In this document: one piece after another, positions 1 to 10,006 of the stretch | How positions within the stretch are numbered: position 1 is the first letter of the stretch | Layout of the letters: every line of letters starts with the position of its first letter | From: Paracoccaceae bacterium | Lineage (GTDB): Bacteria > Pseudomonadota > Alphaproteobacteria > Rhodobacterales > Rhodobacteraceae | NCBI GenBank assembly: GCA_014762635.1 | Contig: JABURR010000061.1 | Location: 62,001 to 126,000 of the forward strand | Length of the DNA: 64,000 bases | Direction of reading: 5' to 3' | Notes under the pieces: model-generated | What the model was told of the DNA's origin: nothing | The model's input: the letters and a program-made list of their open reading frames with translations, nothing else | Databases searched by the model: none | Made by a program: the position numbers and the translations under genes

Positions 1-429
1 ATCAGCATGTACATCAACAGCCCCGGCGGTGTGGTGACTTCGGGCCTGTCGATCTATGACACCATGCAGTACATCAAGCCCAAGATCTCGACCGTTTGCA
101 TCGGGCAGGCGGCGAGCATGGGCTCGCTTCTTCTGACCGCCGGTGAGCCGGGGATGCGCTTCTCGCTGCCCAACAGCCGCATCATGGTTCACCAGCCCTC
201 GGGCGGGTACCAGGGCCAGGCGACGGATATCATGATCCATGCCCGCGAGACGCAGAAGCTGAAGGATCGGCTGAACCAGATTTACGAGCATCACACGGGC
301 CAGGAATTCAAGGCGGTCGAGGCGGCGCTCGAGCGTGACAATTTCATGTCCCCCGAAGAGGCCCAGGCCTGGGGGTTGATTGACGAGATCGTCGATAATC
401 GTGACAAGTTGTCCGAAGATATCTCGTGA
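1..429 (+). CDS. clpP: ATP-dependent Clp protease proteolytic subunit (partial, 5' end outside window)
   Basis: Serine peptidase subunit that forms the ClpP chamber and degrades cytosolic proteins delivered by ClpX or ClpA. The reading frame is open at the window edge, so the N-terminus is missing; about 142 codons of a roughly 200-residue family are present. Visible hallmarks are the oxyanion region YINSPGG, the nucleophile motif GQAASMGS (catalytic Ser) and MVHQPSGG (catalytic His). The C-terminal [12 protein letters not shown] is typical of ClpP. clpX follows 139 bp downstream on the same strand, the usual order. Identification is secure. Confidence 0.97.
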   Translation: MSMYINSPGGVVTSGLSIYDTMQYIKPKISTVCIGQAASMGSLLLTAGEPGMRFSLPNSRIMVHQPSGGYQGQATDIMIHARETQKLKDRLNQIYEHHTGQEFKAVEAALERDNFMSPEEAQAWGLIDEIVDNRDKLSEDIS

Positions 430-568
430 TCACGTGATCGCCGATTGCGCCTTGTGAGGCATTTTGGCGTTGTGCCGGAATCCCGTGTGCCCTAAACTTT
501 TGGTCAGGGTGGCGTGGAACGGCTCGGCGACGGGTTGAAAAGAAAGGGCTAGCGCCCAGGGGATTGGT

Positions 569-1831
<1,263 letters not shown>

Positions 1832-1833
1832 AC

Positions 1834-2241
1834 ATGGCAAGACAACTCATTAGTTCGGGCTCGAGTTTCGAGGAACAGATCGGCTACTCCCGGGCCGTGG
1901 TCGAGGCAGGATGGGTTTTCGTGGCAGGTACGACCGGCTACGACTATTCCACGAACCGCATTCCGGAAAGCGTCGTTGCCCAGTGCCGCAACGCGCTGGC
2001 CACCATCGATGCCGCGCTGGCCGCCGTTGGCGCCAGTCTCGATGACGTCGTGCGCGTGCGCTACATCGTATCAGACCGTGACAACTGGCCAGATTGCTGG
2101 CCCATCGTGCGGGAGGCCTTCGCCAAGTCCCGCCCGGCCGCCACGATGATCGAGGCCGGTCTCCAGGAGAACGCGATGAAGATCGAGATCGAGGTCACCG
2201 CGCGGCTTCCGCAATCGGCCCGAAAACCGCCGGCACGCTAG
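1834..2241 (+). CDS. RidA/YjgF family protein
   Basis: Small cytosolic protein of 135 residues related to RidA/RutC, whose archetype hydrolyses reactive enamine/imine intermediates; other subfamilies have unknown substrates. The sequence has the family pattern of VFVAGTTGYD near the N-terminus, a central helix with QCRNALATIDAALAAVGAS, and a C-terminal MIEAGLQENAMKIEIEVTAR. The classical RidA arginine motif (R-x-C/A-V-E-V) is replaced here by MKIEIEV, so deaminase activity should not be assumed. The ATG lies 2 bp after the clpX stop, suggesting cotranscription. Confidence 0.85.
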   Translation: MARQLISSGSSFEEQIGYSRAVVEAGWVFVAGTTGYDYSTNRIPESVVAQCRNALATIDAALAAVGASLDDVVRVRYIVSDRDNWPDCWPIVREAFAKSRPAATMIEAGLQENAMKIEIEVTARLPQSARKPPAR

Positions 2242-2328
2242 CGGATCACCGCCATTCTCCTTGTGTAGGCTCTGGACCTTGCACCTGTCATGGGTCATAC
2301 CAAGGGCAACCAATGACCGGAGGCTTGC

Positions 2329-2712
2329 ATGGGCATTCTGAACACGCTTCTCCGCGCCGTAACCTGGTGGAACGGCCAGACGCTCAACACGCAGCTCTAC
2401 ACCTGGCGCAAGGGCGTCAGGGTGGGCGAAGACGATCAGGGCAACGTGTTTTACCAGACCCGCGACGGCGCCCGCCGCTGGGTGATCTTCAATGGCGAAG
2501 CCGAAGCCAGCCGGGTCAGCCCCGAATGGCATGGCTGGCTGCACCGCACCTGGGAAGAGCCGCCGACAAAGGCGCCGCTCGAGCACAAGCCCTGGGAAAA
2601 GCCGCATGAGGCGAACCTGACGGGCACTGCGATGGCCTATGCGCCGCCGGGGTCGATCCGTCGGCCCGCGCCGGCTGCGCGAAGCGACTACGAAGCCTGG
2701 CAACCGGAATAA
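2329..2712 (+). CDS. NADH:ubiquinone oxidoreductase subunit NDUFA12 family protein
   Basis: 127-residue protein matching the NDUFA12 (17.2 kDa) supernumerary subunit found in alphaproteobacterial and mitochondrial complex I. The sequence shows the typical tryptophan-rich pattern: [46 protein letters not shown] when read along residues 16-82 (piecewise), then a proline-rich tail. The family acts in complex I assembly or stability at the inner membrane. It precedes an mlaD-like gene by 2 bp, so the two are probably cotranscribed. A ggagg-type ribosome site lies just upstream of the ATG. Confidence 0.88.
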   Translation: MGILNTLLRAVTWWNGQTLNTQLYTWRKGVRVGEDDQGNVFYQTRDGARRWVIFNGEAEASRVSPEWHGWLHRTWEEPPTKAPLEHKPWEKPHEANLTGTAMAYAPPGSIRRPAPAARSDYEAWQPE

Positions 2713-2714
2713 TC

Positions 2715-3170
2715 ATGGCCGAGAACAAGACCGAAGTCCTGGTGGGCGGCTTGGTGCTGGCAGCAGCAGTCGGCTTCCTTTTCTACGCTGGTGAAGTGAC
2801 CGGCATGGGGATCTCCACCCGTCAAACCTATGACATGACAGCCTCGTTCCGGTCGATCGAAGGCGTTGCAGTGGGCACGGATGTGCGACTTGCCGGCGTG
2901 AAGGTGGGCACGGTGACCGACGTCGCGCTGAACCCCGAGACATTCCGCGCCGATATCCGCTTTACCATGCAGGACAACATCCTCCTGCCCGAGGATACGG
3001 CGGCGCTGATCTCGTCGGAGGGGCTGCTTGGCGGCACCTTCGTGGAGCTTCTGCCGGGCGGATCGCCCTTCAACCTCGAGCCGGGTTCGGAAGTTGAAGA
3101 CACCCAGAGTGCGGTAAGCCTCGTGCAGCTTCTGCTGCGCTTCGTGACCAGCAGCGGGGAAGAAGGATGA
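2715..3170 (+). CDS. mlaD: MlaD family outer-membrane lipid asymmetry protein
   Basis: Inner-membrane-anchored MCE-domain protein of 151 residues that in the Mla pathway binds phospholipid in the periplasm for the MlaFEB transporter. A single N-terminal membrane segment (LVGGLVLAAAVGFLFYAGEV, about residues 9-28) is followed by one MCE domain (ASFRSIEGVAVGTDVRLAGV, then LLPEDTAALISSEGLLGG). Length is normal for MlaD. Its partner mlaFEBC genes are not in the window. The stop overlaps the start of the DUF2155 gene by 4 bp. Confidence 0.88.
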   Translation: MAENKTEVLVGGLVLAAAVGFLFYAGEVTGMGISTRQTYDMTASFRSIEGVAVGTDVRLAGVKVGTVTDVALNPETFRADIRFTMQDNILLPEDTAALISSEGLLGGTFVELLPGGSPFNLEPGSEVEDTQSAVSLVQLLLRFVTSSGEEG

Positions 3171-3523
3171 TCCGGGCGCTGATCCTGGCGCTGGCAGCCA
3201 CGTCAACCGCTTCGGCGCAGGACAGGGTCGCCTCGGCCCCCGGGGCCGTGCTGCGCGGCCTGGATCGCACCGCCAGCGAGGTGCGCGACATCGCCCTTGC
3301 CGTGGGTCAGACGGCCAGTTTCGGCACGCTGCGCGTGACCCTGTCGGATTGCCGCTACCCGGTGGACAACCCGGCTGGCGACGCATTCGCGCTTCTGACG
3401 ATCAAGGCTGAGGGTCTGGAAGAGGCGGTCTTCGAGGGCTGGATGGTGGCATCCTCCCCGGCGCTCAACCCGCTGGAACATCCCCGCTACGACGTCTGGC
3501 CGATCCGCTGCACCACGTCCTGA
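3167..3523 (+). CDS. DUF2155 domain-containing protein
   Basis: 118-residue exported protein of unknown function. A hydrophobic N-terminus (IRALILALAATSTASAQ) looks like a signal peptide with cleavage after ASA. The body carries features of the DUF2155 family: a conserved VTLSDCRYP with a Cys, FALLTIKAEG, FEGWMVASSPALNPLEHPRYDVWPIRC with a second Cys. The two cysteines could form a disulfide in the periplasm. The start overlaps mlaD (ATGA-type). The 3' end overlaps the convergent aat gene by 37 bp. Confidence 0.82.
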   Translation: MIRALILALAATSTASAQDRVASAPGAVLRGLDRTASEVRDIALAVGQTASFGTLRVTLSDCRYPVDNPAGDAFALLTIKAEGLEEAVFEGWMVASSPALNPLEHPRYDVWPIRCTTS

Positions 3524-4131
3524 GCGGGGGGCAGAGGCAGCTTGGCCTGAAATTCGGTATCCACGGCCATCGCTCGGGCTAGGCGCTTGTGATATCTCTC
3601 GCGGCTGATTTCCTGTCCGCCAAGGCTGCGCAGATGCTCGGTGATGAACTGGGTATCGAAAAGCCGAAACCCGGCGCGATTCAGATGATCTACCAAGTAA
3701 GCCAGCGCGATCTTCGAGGCATCTACCCGGCGTGAGAACATGCTTTCGCCAAAGAAGGCGCCACCCAGCGTGACGCCATAGACGCCGCCCACGAGGTGGG
3801 CCCCCTCCCAGACCTCGATCGAATGGCCGTGGCCCATGTCGAAGAGATCCAGGTAGAGGCGCTTGATCGTGGCGTTGATCCAGGTTTCGCTCCGGTCGGC
3901 ACAGCCCTCGATCACCCCGGCGAAATCGCGGTCGAGGCTCAGGCTGTAGGGCTCGCGCAGCATCCGCCGCCTGAGCGAACGCGAGATGTGAAACCCGTTC
4001 AACGGCAGGATCCCCCGCTTGCGCGGATCGACCCAGAAGATGCGCTGGTCTTCCCGGCTTTCCGCCATGGGAAAGACACCGGAGGCATAGGCCTGGAGCA
4101 GCAACTCGGGGGTCAGCGGTTTGTCGGTCAT
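3487..4131 (-). CDS. aat: Leucyl/phenylalanyl-tRNA--protein transferase
   Basis: Cytosolic enzyme that adds Leu or Phe from aminoacyl-tRNA to proteins with N-terminal Lys/Arg, making them N-end-rule substrates for ClpAP. 214 residues. Motifs include LLQAYASGVFPMAE, IFWVDPRKRGILPL, FAGVIEGCADR, WINATIKRLYLDLFDMGHGHSIEVWEG (in pieces) and the GGAFFGESMFSR signature. I chose the ATG at 4131 because the longer frame would begin inside the terminator hairpin of accC; MTDKPLTPELLL is also the family's usual start. It overlaps the convergent DUF2155 gene. Confidence 0.96.
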   Translation of the reverse strand: MTDKPLTPELLLQAYASGVFPMAESREDQRIFWVDPRKRGILPLNGFHISRSLRRRMLREPYSLSLDRDFAGVIEGCADRSETWINATIKRLYLDLFDMGHGHSIEVWEGAHLVGGVYGVTLGGAFFGESMFSRRVDASKIALAYLVDHLNRAGFRLFDTQFITEHLRSLGGQEISRERYHKRLARAMAVDTEFQAKLPLPPAQDVVQRIGQTS

Positions 4132-4144
4132 CGGATCCGGAAAC

Positions 4145-4181
4145 GAAAAGGGCCGGGCATTCAAATCTGAACGCCCGGCCC
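4145..4181 (-). terminator. Rho-independent terminator of accBC
   Basis: Perfect 9-bp GC stem (4150-4158 with 4173-4181) that continues inward with one wobble, followed on the minus strand by a T-rich tract ending CTTTTCG. It sits 22 bp after the accC stop and before the aat start codon. Confidence 0.85.
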
Positions 4182-4202
4182 GGGGAAATCAACTGCGATG
4201 GT

Positions 4203-5549
4203 TCAGCCGAGGTTTTCGGCCAGCCATTTTTCCAGCCAGTGGATGTTGTAATCGCCGGTCAGGATATCCTCTTCCTCCAGCAGCCCGTGGAACAGCGGCA
4301 CCGTGGTGTCGACCCCGTCCACGATCAGTTCGCCAAGCGCGCGCTTCAGCCGCGCAAGCGCCTCGGGCCGGTCGCGACCGTAGACGATCAGCTTGCCGAT
4401 CAGGCTGTCGTAATAGGGCGGGATGCGGTACCCGTCGTAGATCGCGCTGTCCATCCGCACGCCAAGGCCACCCGGCGCATGATACTGCGAGATCCGCCCC
4501 GGCGAGGGCGAGAAGTTCGGCAGTTTCTCGGCGTTGATCCGAACCTCGATGGAGTGGCCCTTGACCTTGAGGTCTTCCTGCTTGAACTCCATCGGTTCGC
4601 CAGCCGCCACGCGGATCTGTTCGCGCACGAGGTCCACGCCGAAGACCGCCTCGGTCACGGGGTGTTCCACCTGCAGGCGGGTGTTCATCTCGATGAAGTA
4701 GAACTCGCCATCCTCGTAGAGGAATTCGATCGTGCCAGCGCCGATATAGTTGATCTTGGCCACAGCGTCGGCGCAGACCTTGCCGATCCGGTCGCGCAGT
4801 TCCTGGGTGATGACCGGGCCGGGGGCCTCTTCAAAGACCTTCTGGTGGCGGCGCTGGAGCGAGCAGTCGCGCTCACCCAGATGAACCGCGTTGCCCTTGC
4901 CATCGCCGAAGACCTGGATCTCGATATGGCGCGGATTGCCGAGATATTTCTCGATATAGACCTCGTCATTGCCGAAGGCGGCCTTGGCTTCCGATCGGGC
5001 GGTGCGGAAGGCGGTTTCAATCTCGCCTTCGGATTTCGCCAGCTTCATGCCCCGGCCGCCGCCACCCGCGGTGGCCTTGATGATCACCGGGTAGCCGATC
5101 TCGGCCGCGACGGTTCTGGCCGTGGCCACGTCCGGAACGCCGCCGTCAGAGCCGGGAACGCAGGGCACGCCCAGGTTCTTCATCGTGTCTTTGGCCGTGA
5201 TCTTGTCGCCCATGACGCGGATATGCTCCGCGGTGGGGCCGATGAAGGTCAGGCCGTGATCCTCGACGATCTGCACGAAATTGGCGTTCTCGGACAGGAA
5301 ACCATAGCCGGGGTGAATCGCCTGGGCGCCGGTGATTTCGCAGGCCGAGATGATCGCGGGCATTGACAGGTAGCTCGCGGTGCCGGGCGGCGGGCCGATG
5401 CAGACGCTTTCGTCGGCCATGCGCACATGCATCGCGTCGCTGTCAGCGGTGGAATGCACCGCGACCGAGCGGATGCCCATCTCGCGACAGGCCCGGATCA
5501 CGCGCAGGGCGATCTCGCCTCGGTTGGCGACAAGTATTTTGTCGAACAT
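4203..5549 (-). CDS. accC: Acetyl-CoA carboxylase, biotin carboxylase subunit
   Basis: ATP-grasp enzyme that carboxylates biotin on AccB with bicarbonate, the first half-reaction of fatty-acid synthesis. 448 residues, the normal length. Seen are the N-terminal [18 protein letters not shown], the glycine-rich ATP loop [28 protein letters not shown], the metal/active-site [16 protein letters not shown] and a C-terminal region typical of biotin carboxylases. It lies 12 bp behind accB as the standard accBC operon, and a strong terminator follows. Confidence 0.98.
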   Translation of the reverse strand: MFDKILVANRGEIALRVIRACREMGIRSVAVHSTADSDAMHVRMADESVCIGPPPGTASYLSMPAIISACEITGAQAIHPGYGFLSENANFVQIVEDHGLTFIGPTAEHIRVMGDKITAKDTMKNLGVPCVPGSDGGVPDVATARTVAAEIGYPVIIKATAGGGGRGMKLAKSEGEIETAFRTARSEAKAAFGNDEVYIEKYLGNPRHIEIQVFGDGKGNAVHLGERDCSLQRRHQKVFEEAPGPVITQELRDRIGKVCADAVAKINYIGAGTIEFLYEDGEFYFIEMNTRLQVEHPVTEAVFGVDLVREQIRVAAGEPMEFKQEDLKVKGHSIEVRINAEKLPNFSPSPGRISQYHAPGGLGVRMDSAIYDGYRIPPYYDSLIGKLIVYGRDRPEALARLKRALGELIVDGVDTTVPLFHGLLEEEDILTGDYNIHWLEKWLAENLG

Positions 5550-5561
5550 CGGGTCTGCCCC

Positions 5562-6059
5562 TTATTCGATGATCATCAGCGGAGCGCCGAACTCGACCGG
5601 CGAGCCATCCTCCACGAGGATGCGCTTCACGGTGCCGGCGTGCGGGGCGGGAATGTGGTTCATGGTCTTCATCGCCTCGATGATGAGGACGGTCTGACCT
5701 TCGCTCACCTTGTCGCCGACCTTGACGAAAGGATCGGAGCCAGGCTCGGCCTGAAGGTAGGCGGTGCCAACCATGGGCGATGCCACCGCGCCAGGGTGGC
5801 TCGACGGATCGCCAGCCGCCTCGGCTGCCGGGGCCGCGGGCGCGGCGGCTGGTGCCGCTGCCGGAGCTGCCGCCGGCGCTGCGGGCGCCGGGACATAGGT
5901 CTGCGCCACGGTCTGCGTCATGCGGCTGACCCGGACATTCAGCCGGTCCCCTTCGCCATATTCACGCTCGACTTCGAGCTCGGTGAGATCGTTTTCCTTC
6001 AGGAGCTCCGCGAGCGCCTGAATGAAGGCTACGTCTGCTGCGTTCTTCTGCTTTGTCAT
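5562..6059 (-). CDS. accB: Acetyl-CoA carboxylase biotin carboxyl carrier protein
   Basis: Carrier subunit whose biotin shuttles CO2 between biotin carboxylase and carboxyltransferase. 165 residues: an N-terminal helical part, an Ala/Pro-rich linker (about residues 75-95) and a biotinyl domain with the biotinylation motif EAMKTMN. I chose MTKQKNAADV at 6059 over a longer open frame because the extra N-terminus has no family similarity. First gene of accBC. A TATAAC -10-like hexamer lies at 6121-6126 on the minus strand, without a convincing -35. Confidence 0.96.
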   Translation of the reverse strand: MTKQKNAADVAFIQALAELLKENDLTELEVEREYGEGDRLNVRVSRMTQTVAQTYVPAPAAPAAAPAAAPAAAPAAPAAEAAGDPSSHPGAVASPMVGTAYLQAEPGSDPFVKVGDKVSEGQTVLIIEAMKTMNHIPAPHAGTVKRILVEDGSPVEFGAPLMIIE

Positions 6060-6193
6060 TCTGCCATCCTCGACCGGTTCGGTTGCCTGTCTGCTGCAGG
6101 CCTCCCTGAAAGCTCCGCCGGTTATAGGGCAGGCCTGGGTTGGTGAAAAGTCAGGTGCGGCCACAAATTTCAATCGGGCGTGGCGCCACCGGT

Positions 6194-6805
6194 TCAGTTT
6201 GGCCTCAGCGCGCGCCGATAGAAACCCTCGAGGAACTTCGCGGCGTCGGAAAAATGCGCATCGCCCTTGGGTCGAAGAAGCCCGCGCACCTGCACATCGA
6301 AGTCCGCGTAATGCTGGGTGGTGGCCCAGATCGAGAAGATCAGGTGATAGCCATCCACGTCCGCGATCTGCCCCGCCTTGACCCAGCCACGGATCAGCGC
6401 GGCCTTTTCAGCCATCAGTTCCGAAAGCGGTCCGTCGATCATGTCCCGGATATGCGGTGCGCCCCGAACGATTTCGTTGGCGAAGAGCCTGCTTTCGCGG
6501 GGAAATTTGCGTGACATCTCAAGTTTTCTAAGGACATAGGCGACGATTTCCTCAACCGGGTCGCCACCGTCCCGCATCTCCTTCAACGGGTCCATCCAAG
6601 TATCCATGAGATGGCCCAGCAGGGCCACGTAGATCGCTTCCTTGGAGGGAAAGTAATAAAGAAGGTTCGGTTTCGAGAGCTCTGCTCGCTTGGCGATCTT
6701 GTCCAGAGTCGCGCCTTTGAACCCCTCGGCCGAGAACACGTCGAGCGCCGCTTCGAGGATCGCCTCGGTATTCTTCTTCTGAATGCGTGTGCGAGGGGTC
6801 TTCAT
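6194..6805 (-). CDS. rutR: TetR family regulator, RutR-like
   Basis: 203-residue TetR-type repressor. The N-terminal helix-turn-helix reads ILEAALDVFSAEGFKGATL, KIAKRAELSKPNLLYYFPSKEA; the C-terminal ligand domain contains the RutR-type stretches WMDPLKEM, LFANEIVRGAP and DVDGYHLIFSIWATTQHYADF. RutR senses uracil/thymine in Escherichia coli. The call is supported by a near-consensus RutR box in the intergenic region with the divergent aminotransferase gene, and by that gene's likely role in pyrimidine breakdown. Symbol is by inference; a paralogue with another ligand is possible. Confidence 0.8.
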   Translation of the reverse strand: MKTPRTRIQKKNTEAILEAALDVFSAEGFKGATLDKIAKRAELSKPNLLYYFPSKEAIYVALLGHLMDTWMDPLKEMRDGGDPVEEIVAYVLRKLEMSRKFPRESRLFANEIVRGAPHIRDMIDGPLSELMAEKAALIRGWVKAGQIADVDGYHLIFSIWATTQHYADFDVQVRGLLRPKGDAHFSDAAKFLEGFYRRALRPN

Positions 6806-6873
6806 AAAGTTTTAAAAATGTCCCGTGGTGGACTTCCCATCATTGCGCGATTTTCCGCCGGAGCAAGCCCTGG

Positions 6874-6890
6874 TTGACCGATTGGTACAA
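6874..6890. promoter_or_regulatory. Candidate RutR operator
   Basis: TTGACCGATTGGTACAA closely matches the E. coli RutR consensus TTGACCA-NN-TGGTCAA, with one substitution and one extra base. It lies between the RutR-like gene (69 bp from its start) and the aminotransferase start (129 bp away), so it could control both. A second imperfect dyad (CTGGC...GCCAG, 6928-6946) lies nearer the aminotransferase gene. Confidence 0.65.
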
Positions 6891-7019
6891 TTTTTCGGTG
6901 AAGTGGCGCGATGCGGAAAACAACTTTCTGGCCAATCAGTTGCCAGATGTGATCCGCCGCGCAAAATAATCGCGCCAATGCCGACGCGATTCGCCGACGC
7001 CCGAACAAGGAAAACACAA

Positions 7020-8345
7020 ATGGCCCTCGACCGCACATCCGTTCCCAACGATCTGTCTGCCTTCTGGATGCCCTTCACTGCGAACCGCCAGTTCAAGCAG
7101 GAGCCGCGGATGTTGGTCTCGGCGAAGGACATGCGCTACCGCACCGCCGACGGGCGCGAGGTGCTGGACGGCACGGCGGGCCTGTGGTGCTGCAACGCGG
7201 GCCACGCACGCCCCAAGATCGTGCAGGCCATCCAGGAACAGGTCGGCGTCCTGGACTACGCGCCTGCCTTCCAGATGGGTCACCCGCTGGCATTTGAACT
7301 CGCGAACCGCGTGCGCGACCTGGCGCCCGAGCCGTTCGAGCATGTGTTCTTCGCCAACTCCGGCTCCGAGGCGGTGGATACCGCACTGAAGATCGCGCTG
7401 GCCTATCACCGTGCCAAGGGCCATGGGGAGCGTACCCGCCTCATCGGGCGCGAGCGGGGCTATCACGGCGTGGGCTTCGGTGGCATCTCGGTGGGTGGCA
7501 TCGTCAACAACCGCAAGGTCTTCGGCTCCATGCTGACTGGCGTGGATCACCTGCCGCATACGCATCTGGCGGAAAACGCCTTCACCCGGGGCCAGCCGGA
7601 ACACGGCGCAAACCTGGCCGACGAACTGGAACGCATCGTTGCACTGCACGGACCCGAGACCGTGGCCGCCGTGATCGTGGAGCCGATGGCAGGCTCCACC
7701 GGCGTGCTACTGCCGCCCAAGGGCTATCTTGAGCGCCTGCGCGAGATCACCGCGAAACACGGTATCCTGCTGATCTTCGACGAGGTGATCACCGGTTTCG
7801 GGCGGCTTGGATCGGCCTTCGCGGCAGAGCATTTCGGCGTGATGCCCGACATGATCACCTGCGCCAAGGGCCTGACCAACGGCGTGATCCCCATGGGCGC
7901 GGTGCTGGCCACGGCGGATATCCACGACGCCTTCATGACCGGCCTCGAGCACATGATCGAGCTCTTCCACGGCTACACCTATTCCGGCAACCCGGTGGCG
8001 AGCGCGGCGGGCATCGCCACGCTGGAAACCTACAAGGAAGAGGGTCTCTTTGAACGCGCGGCGGAACTCGCCCCCTATTGGGAAGACGCGATCCATTCGC
8101 TGAAGGGCCTGCCCCACGTGATCGACATCCGCAACATGGGGCTGATCGGCGCGATCGAGCTGGAGCCCATCGCGGGCCAGCCCACGAAACGTGCTTTCCA
8201 AGCCTTCCTCGATGCTTACGAGAAAGGCTGCATGATCCGCACCACCGGCGACATCATCGCGCTTTCACCGCCGCTCATCATCGAAAAATCCCATATCGAC
8301 GAGCTCTTCGGCACGCTTTCGGACGTGCTCAAGGCGCTGGACTAG
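7020..8345 (+). CDS. Class III omega-aminotransferase, probably beta-alanine:pyruvate
   Basis: PLP enzyme of 441 residues. Family features: LDGTAGLWCCNAGHARPKI, FFANSGSEAVDTALKIA, RERGYHGVGFGGISVGG, LIFDEVITGFGR, and the PLP lysine in DMITCAKGLTNG. The WMPFTANRQFK N-terminus is characteristic of omega-amino acid:pyruvate aminotransferases. I chose MALDRTSV at 7020 because the upstream in-frame extension covers the operator region. With the adjacent hydrolase it would convert beta-alanine to malonate semialdehyde, completing reductive pyrimidine catabolism; that pathway role is inferred. Confidence 0.9.
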   Translation: MALDRTSVPNDLSAFWMPFTANRQFKQEPRMLVSAKDMRYRTADGREVLDGTAGLWCCNAGHARPKIVQAIQEQVGVLDYAPAFQMGHPLAFELANRVRDLAPEPFEHVFFANSGSEAVDTALKIALAYHRAKGHGERTRLIGRERGYHGVGFGGISVGGIVNNRKVFGSMLTGVDHLPHTHLAENAFTRGQPEHGANLADELERIVALHGPETVAAVIVEPMAGSTGVLLPPKGYLERLREITAKHGILLIFDEVITGFGRLGSAFAAEHFGVMPDMITCAKGLTNGVIPMGAVLATADIHDAFMTGLEHMIELFHGYTYSGNPVASAAGIATLETYKEEGLFERAAELAPYWEDAIHSLKGLPHVIDIRNMGLIGAIELEPIAGQPTKRAFQAFLDAYEKGCMIRTTGDIIALSPPLIIEKSHIDELFGTLSDVLKALD

Positions 8346-8352
8346 GGGCGCG

Positions 8353-9606
8353 ATGATGGCTGCTGCAGGCGAGAACCTGAGGATCAACGGCGCCCGGCTC
8401 TGGGACAGCCTGATGGAAATGGCGAAGATCGGCCCCGGCGTTGCCGGGGGCAACAACCGCCAGACCCTGACCGACGAGGATGGCGAAGCGCGGGCGCTGT
8501 TCCAGCGCTGGTGCGAGGAGGCGGGCTGTACCATGGGTCTGGACCGCATGGGCAACATGTTTGCCCGGCGCGAGGGGACGGACCCGGACCTGCCGCCGGT
8601 CTACGTGGGCAGTCACCTCGATACCCAGCCCACGGGTGGGAAGTATGACGGTGTTCTGGGGGTTCTCGGCGGACTCGAGATCCTCCGCAGCCTCAATGAC
8701 CTCGGCATTCGCACCCGCCACCCGATCGTGGTGGTCAACTGGACCAATGAGGAGGGCACACGCTTTGCCCCCGCCATGGTGGCCTCGGGCGTCTTCGCCG
8801 GGCTGCATGAGCTGGACTGGGCCTATGACCGCACCGACGCCGAGGGCAAGCGCTTTGGCGACGAGCTGAAGCGCATCGGCTGGATGGGCGAGGAAGAGGT
8901 GGGCCAACGTCCGATCAAGGCTTTCTTCGAGCTGCATATCGAGCAGGGGCCGATCCTCGAGGCCGAGGATGTGGACGTGGGCGTGGTCACCCACGGGCAG
9001 GGGCTCTGGTGGCTGGAGGTGACGCTGACGGGCAAGGATGCCCATACCGGCAGCACACCCATGGCGGTGCGCCGCAACGCGGGCCTTGGCATGGCGCGGG
9101 TGACCGAGGCCGTGCAGCGGATTGCCATGGCGCATCAACCGGATGCGGTGGGGGCTGTGGGGCAAGCCAACCTCTATCCCAACTCGCGCAACGTGATCCC
9201 GGGCAAGGCGGTGTTTACCGTCGACTTCCGCACGCCCGATCCGGTGAAGTTGGCAGCGATGCGCAAGGAGCTTGAGATCGCCGCGGCCCGCGTGGCCGAG
9301 GACATGGGGCTGGAACTGTCCATCGAGGCCACAGGCGGGTTCGAGCCAGTGGCCTTCGACGAGGGCTGCGTGCAGGCGGTGCGCGACGCGGCGGATCGGC
9401 TGGGCTATTCCCATCGCGACATCGTCTCGGGCGCGGGGCATGATGCCTGCTGGATCAACCGGGTGGCCCCCACGGCCATGGTCTTCTGCCCCTGCGTCGA
9501 CGGGCTGAGCCATAACGAGGCTGAAGAGATCACGCCCGCCTGGGCAGAGAAGGGGACCAACGTCCTGTTCCACGCGGTGGTTGAGACGGCTGGTGTAGTG
9601 GGCTGA
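8353..9606 (+). CDS. Zn-dependent M20-type hydrolase, beta-ureidopropionase/N-carbamoyl-amino-acid amidase family
   Basis: 417-residue M20/M28 metal-dependent amidohydrolase. Metal ligands are visible in YVGSHLDTQPTGGKYDG (His, Asp), NEEGTRF (Glu), FFELHIEQGPILE (His) and the C-terminal SGAGHDACW. This family covers N-carbamoyl-beta-alanine amidase, allantoate amidohydrolase and hydantoinase-linked carbamoylases. Seven bp behind the omega-aminotransferase and next to a RutR-like gene, cleavage of N-carbamoyl-beta-alanine is the best guess. Dihydropyrimidine dehydrogenase and dihydropyrimidinase are not in the window. Confidence 0.88.
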   Translation: MMAAAGENLRINGARLWDSLMEMAKIGPGVAGGNNRQTLTDEDGEARALFQRWCEEAGCTMGLDRMGNMFARREGTDPDLPPVYVGSHLDTQPTGGKYDGVLGVLGGLEILRSLNDLGIRTRHPIVVVNWTNEEGTRFAPAMVASGVFAGLHELDWAYDRTDAEGKRFGDELKRIGWMGEEEVGQRPIKAFFELHIEQGPILEAEDVDVGVVTHGQGLWWLEVTLTGKDAHTGSTPMAVRRNAGLGMARVTEAVQRIAMAHQPDAVGAVGQANLYPNSRNVIPGKAVFTVDFRTPDPVKLAAMRKELEIAAARVAEDMGLELSIEATGGFEPVAFDEGCVQAVRDAADRLGYSHRDIVSGAGHDACWINRVAPTAMVFCPCVDGLSHNEAEEITPAWAEKGTNVLFHAVVETAGVVG

Positions 9607-9610
9607 GGCG

Positions 9611-9880
9611 GTGCCGGGCTTCTCTGATCTGCCACGTTCCGAGCAACTGGCGCATTGGCGGGCCTGCGAGGCGCTGATCCGGAAGGCTCTGGAGGATGCA
9701 GGTGCCGCCCCAATTGGCGATGATGTACGAGCCACTGTACTCGATTTTCTGGACAACAATGAAATCGGGTTGGCGCTGGAAGCGTTGGAGGAATCGCTTG
9801 CAGATGGACAGGTATCTCGCGCGGTGACGACGTGCCTGTCCGAGGTGCGGGAGCGCATCGCGCGTTTGTCCGGGGGCTGA
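9611..9880 (+). CDS. Small hypothetical protein, MafI/immunity-like
   Basis: 89 codons with a GTG start 5 bp after the hydrolase stop, so probably cotranscribed. The acidic, helical sequence has the stretch VLDFLDNNEIGLALEALEESL, which resembles the pattern of MafI-type immunity proteins (hydrophobic helix then NEhGLALEhL). No toxin gene is adjacent. It could equally be an unrelated conserved helical protein. Function not assigned. Confidence 0.55.
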   Translation: MPGFSDLPRSEQLAHWRACEALIRKALEDAGAAPIGDDVRATVLDFLDNNEIGLALEALEESLADGQVSRAVTTCLSEVRERIARLSGG

Positions 9881-9894
9881 TCAGGGTGACGACC

Positions 9895-9913
9895 CCCGGG
9901 GGCTTTGCCCCCG
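9895..9913. repeat. GC-rich REP-like hairpin
   Basis: Perfect 8-bp inverted repeat CCGGGGGC / GCCCCCGG with a TTT loop, followed by ACCCCCAAGGATATTTT. As I recall, this hairpin-plus-tail resembles a palindromic repeat scattered in intergenic regions of Rhodobacterales genomes; only one copy is seen here. It may also act as a terminator for the preceding operon. Confidence 0.55.
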
Positions 9914-10006
9914 GACCCCCAAGGATATTTTCGAACAGAAGAAAAGCCATGGCTTGCGCGGCGGCGGCGGGCGTGGTGATTTTTGTCGAAAAGGGGGAGT
10001 CGGCGG

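Noticed and set aside
428-439. Palindrome GATCACGTGATC after the clpP stop
   Set aside because: Short dyad with no U-tract or context; compatible with chance.
6825-7019. N-terminal extension of the omega-aminotransferase
   Set aside because: It spans the regulatory region and RutR box and has no family similarity.
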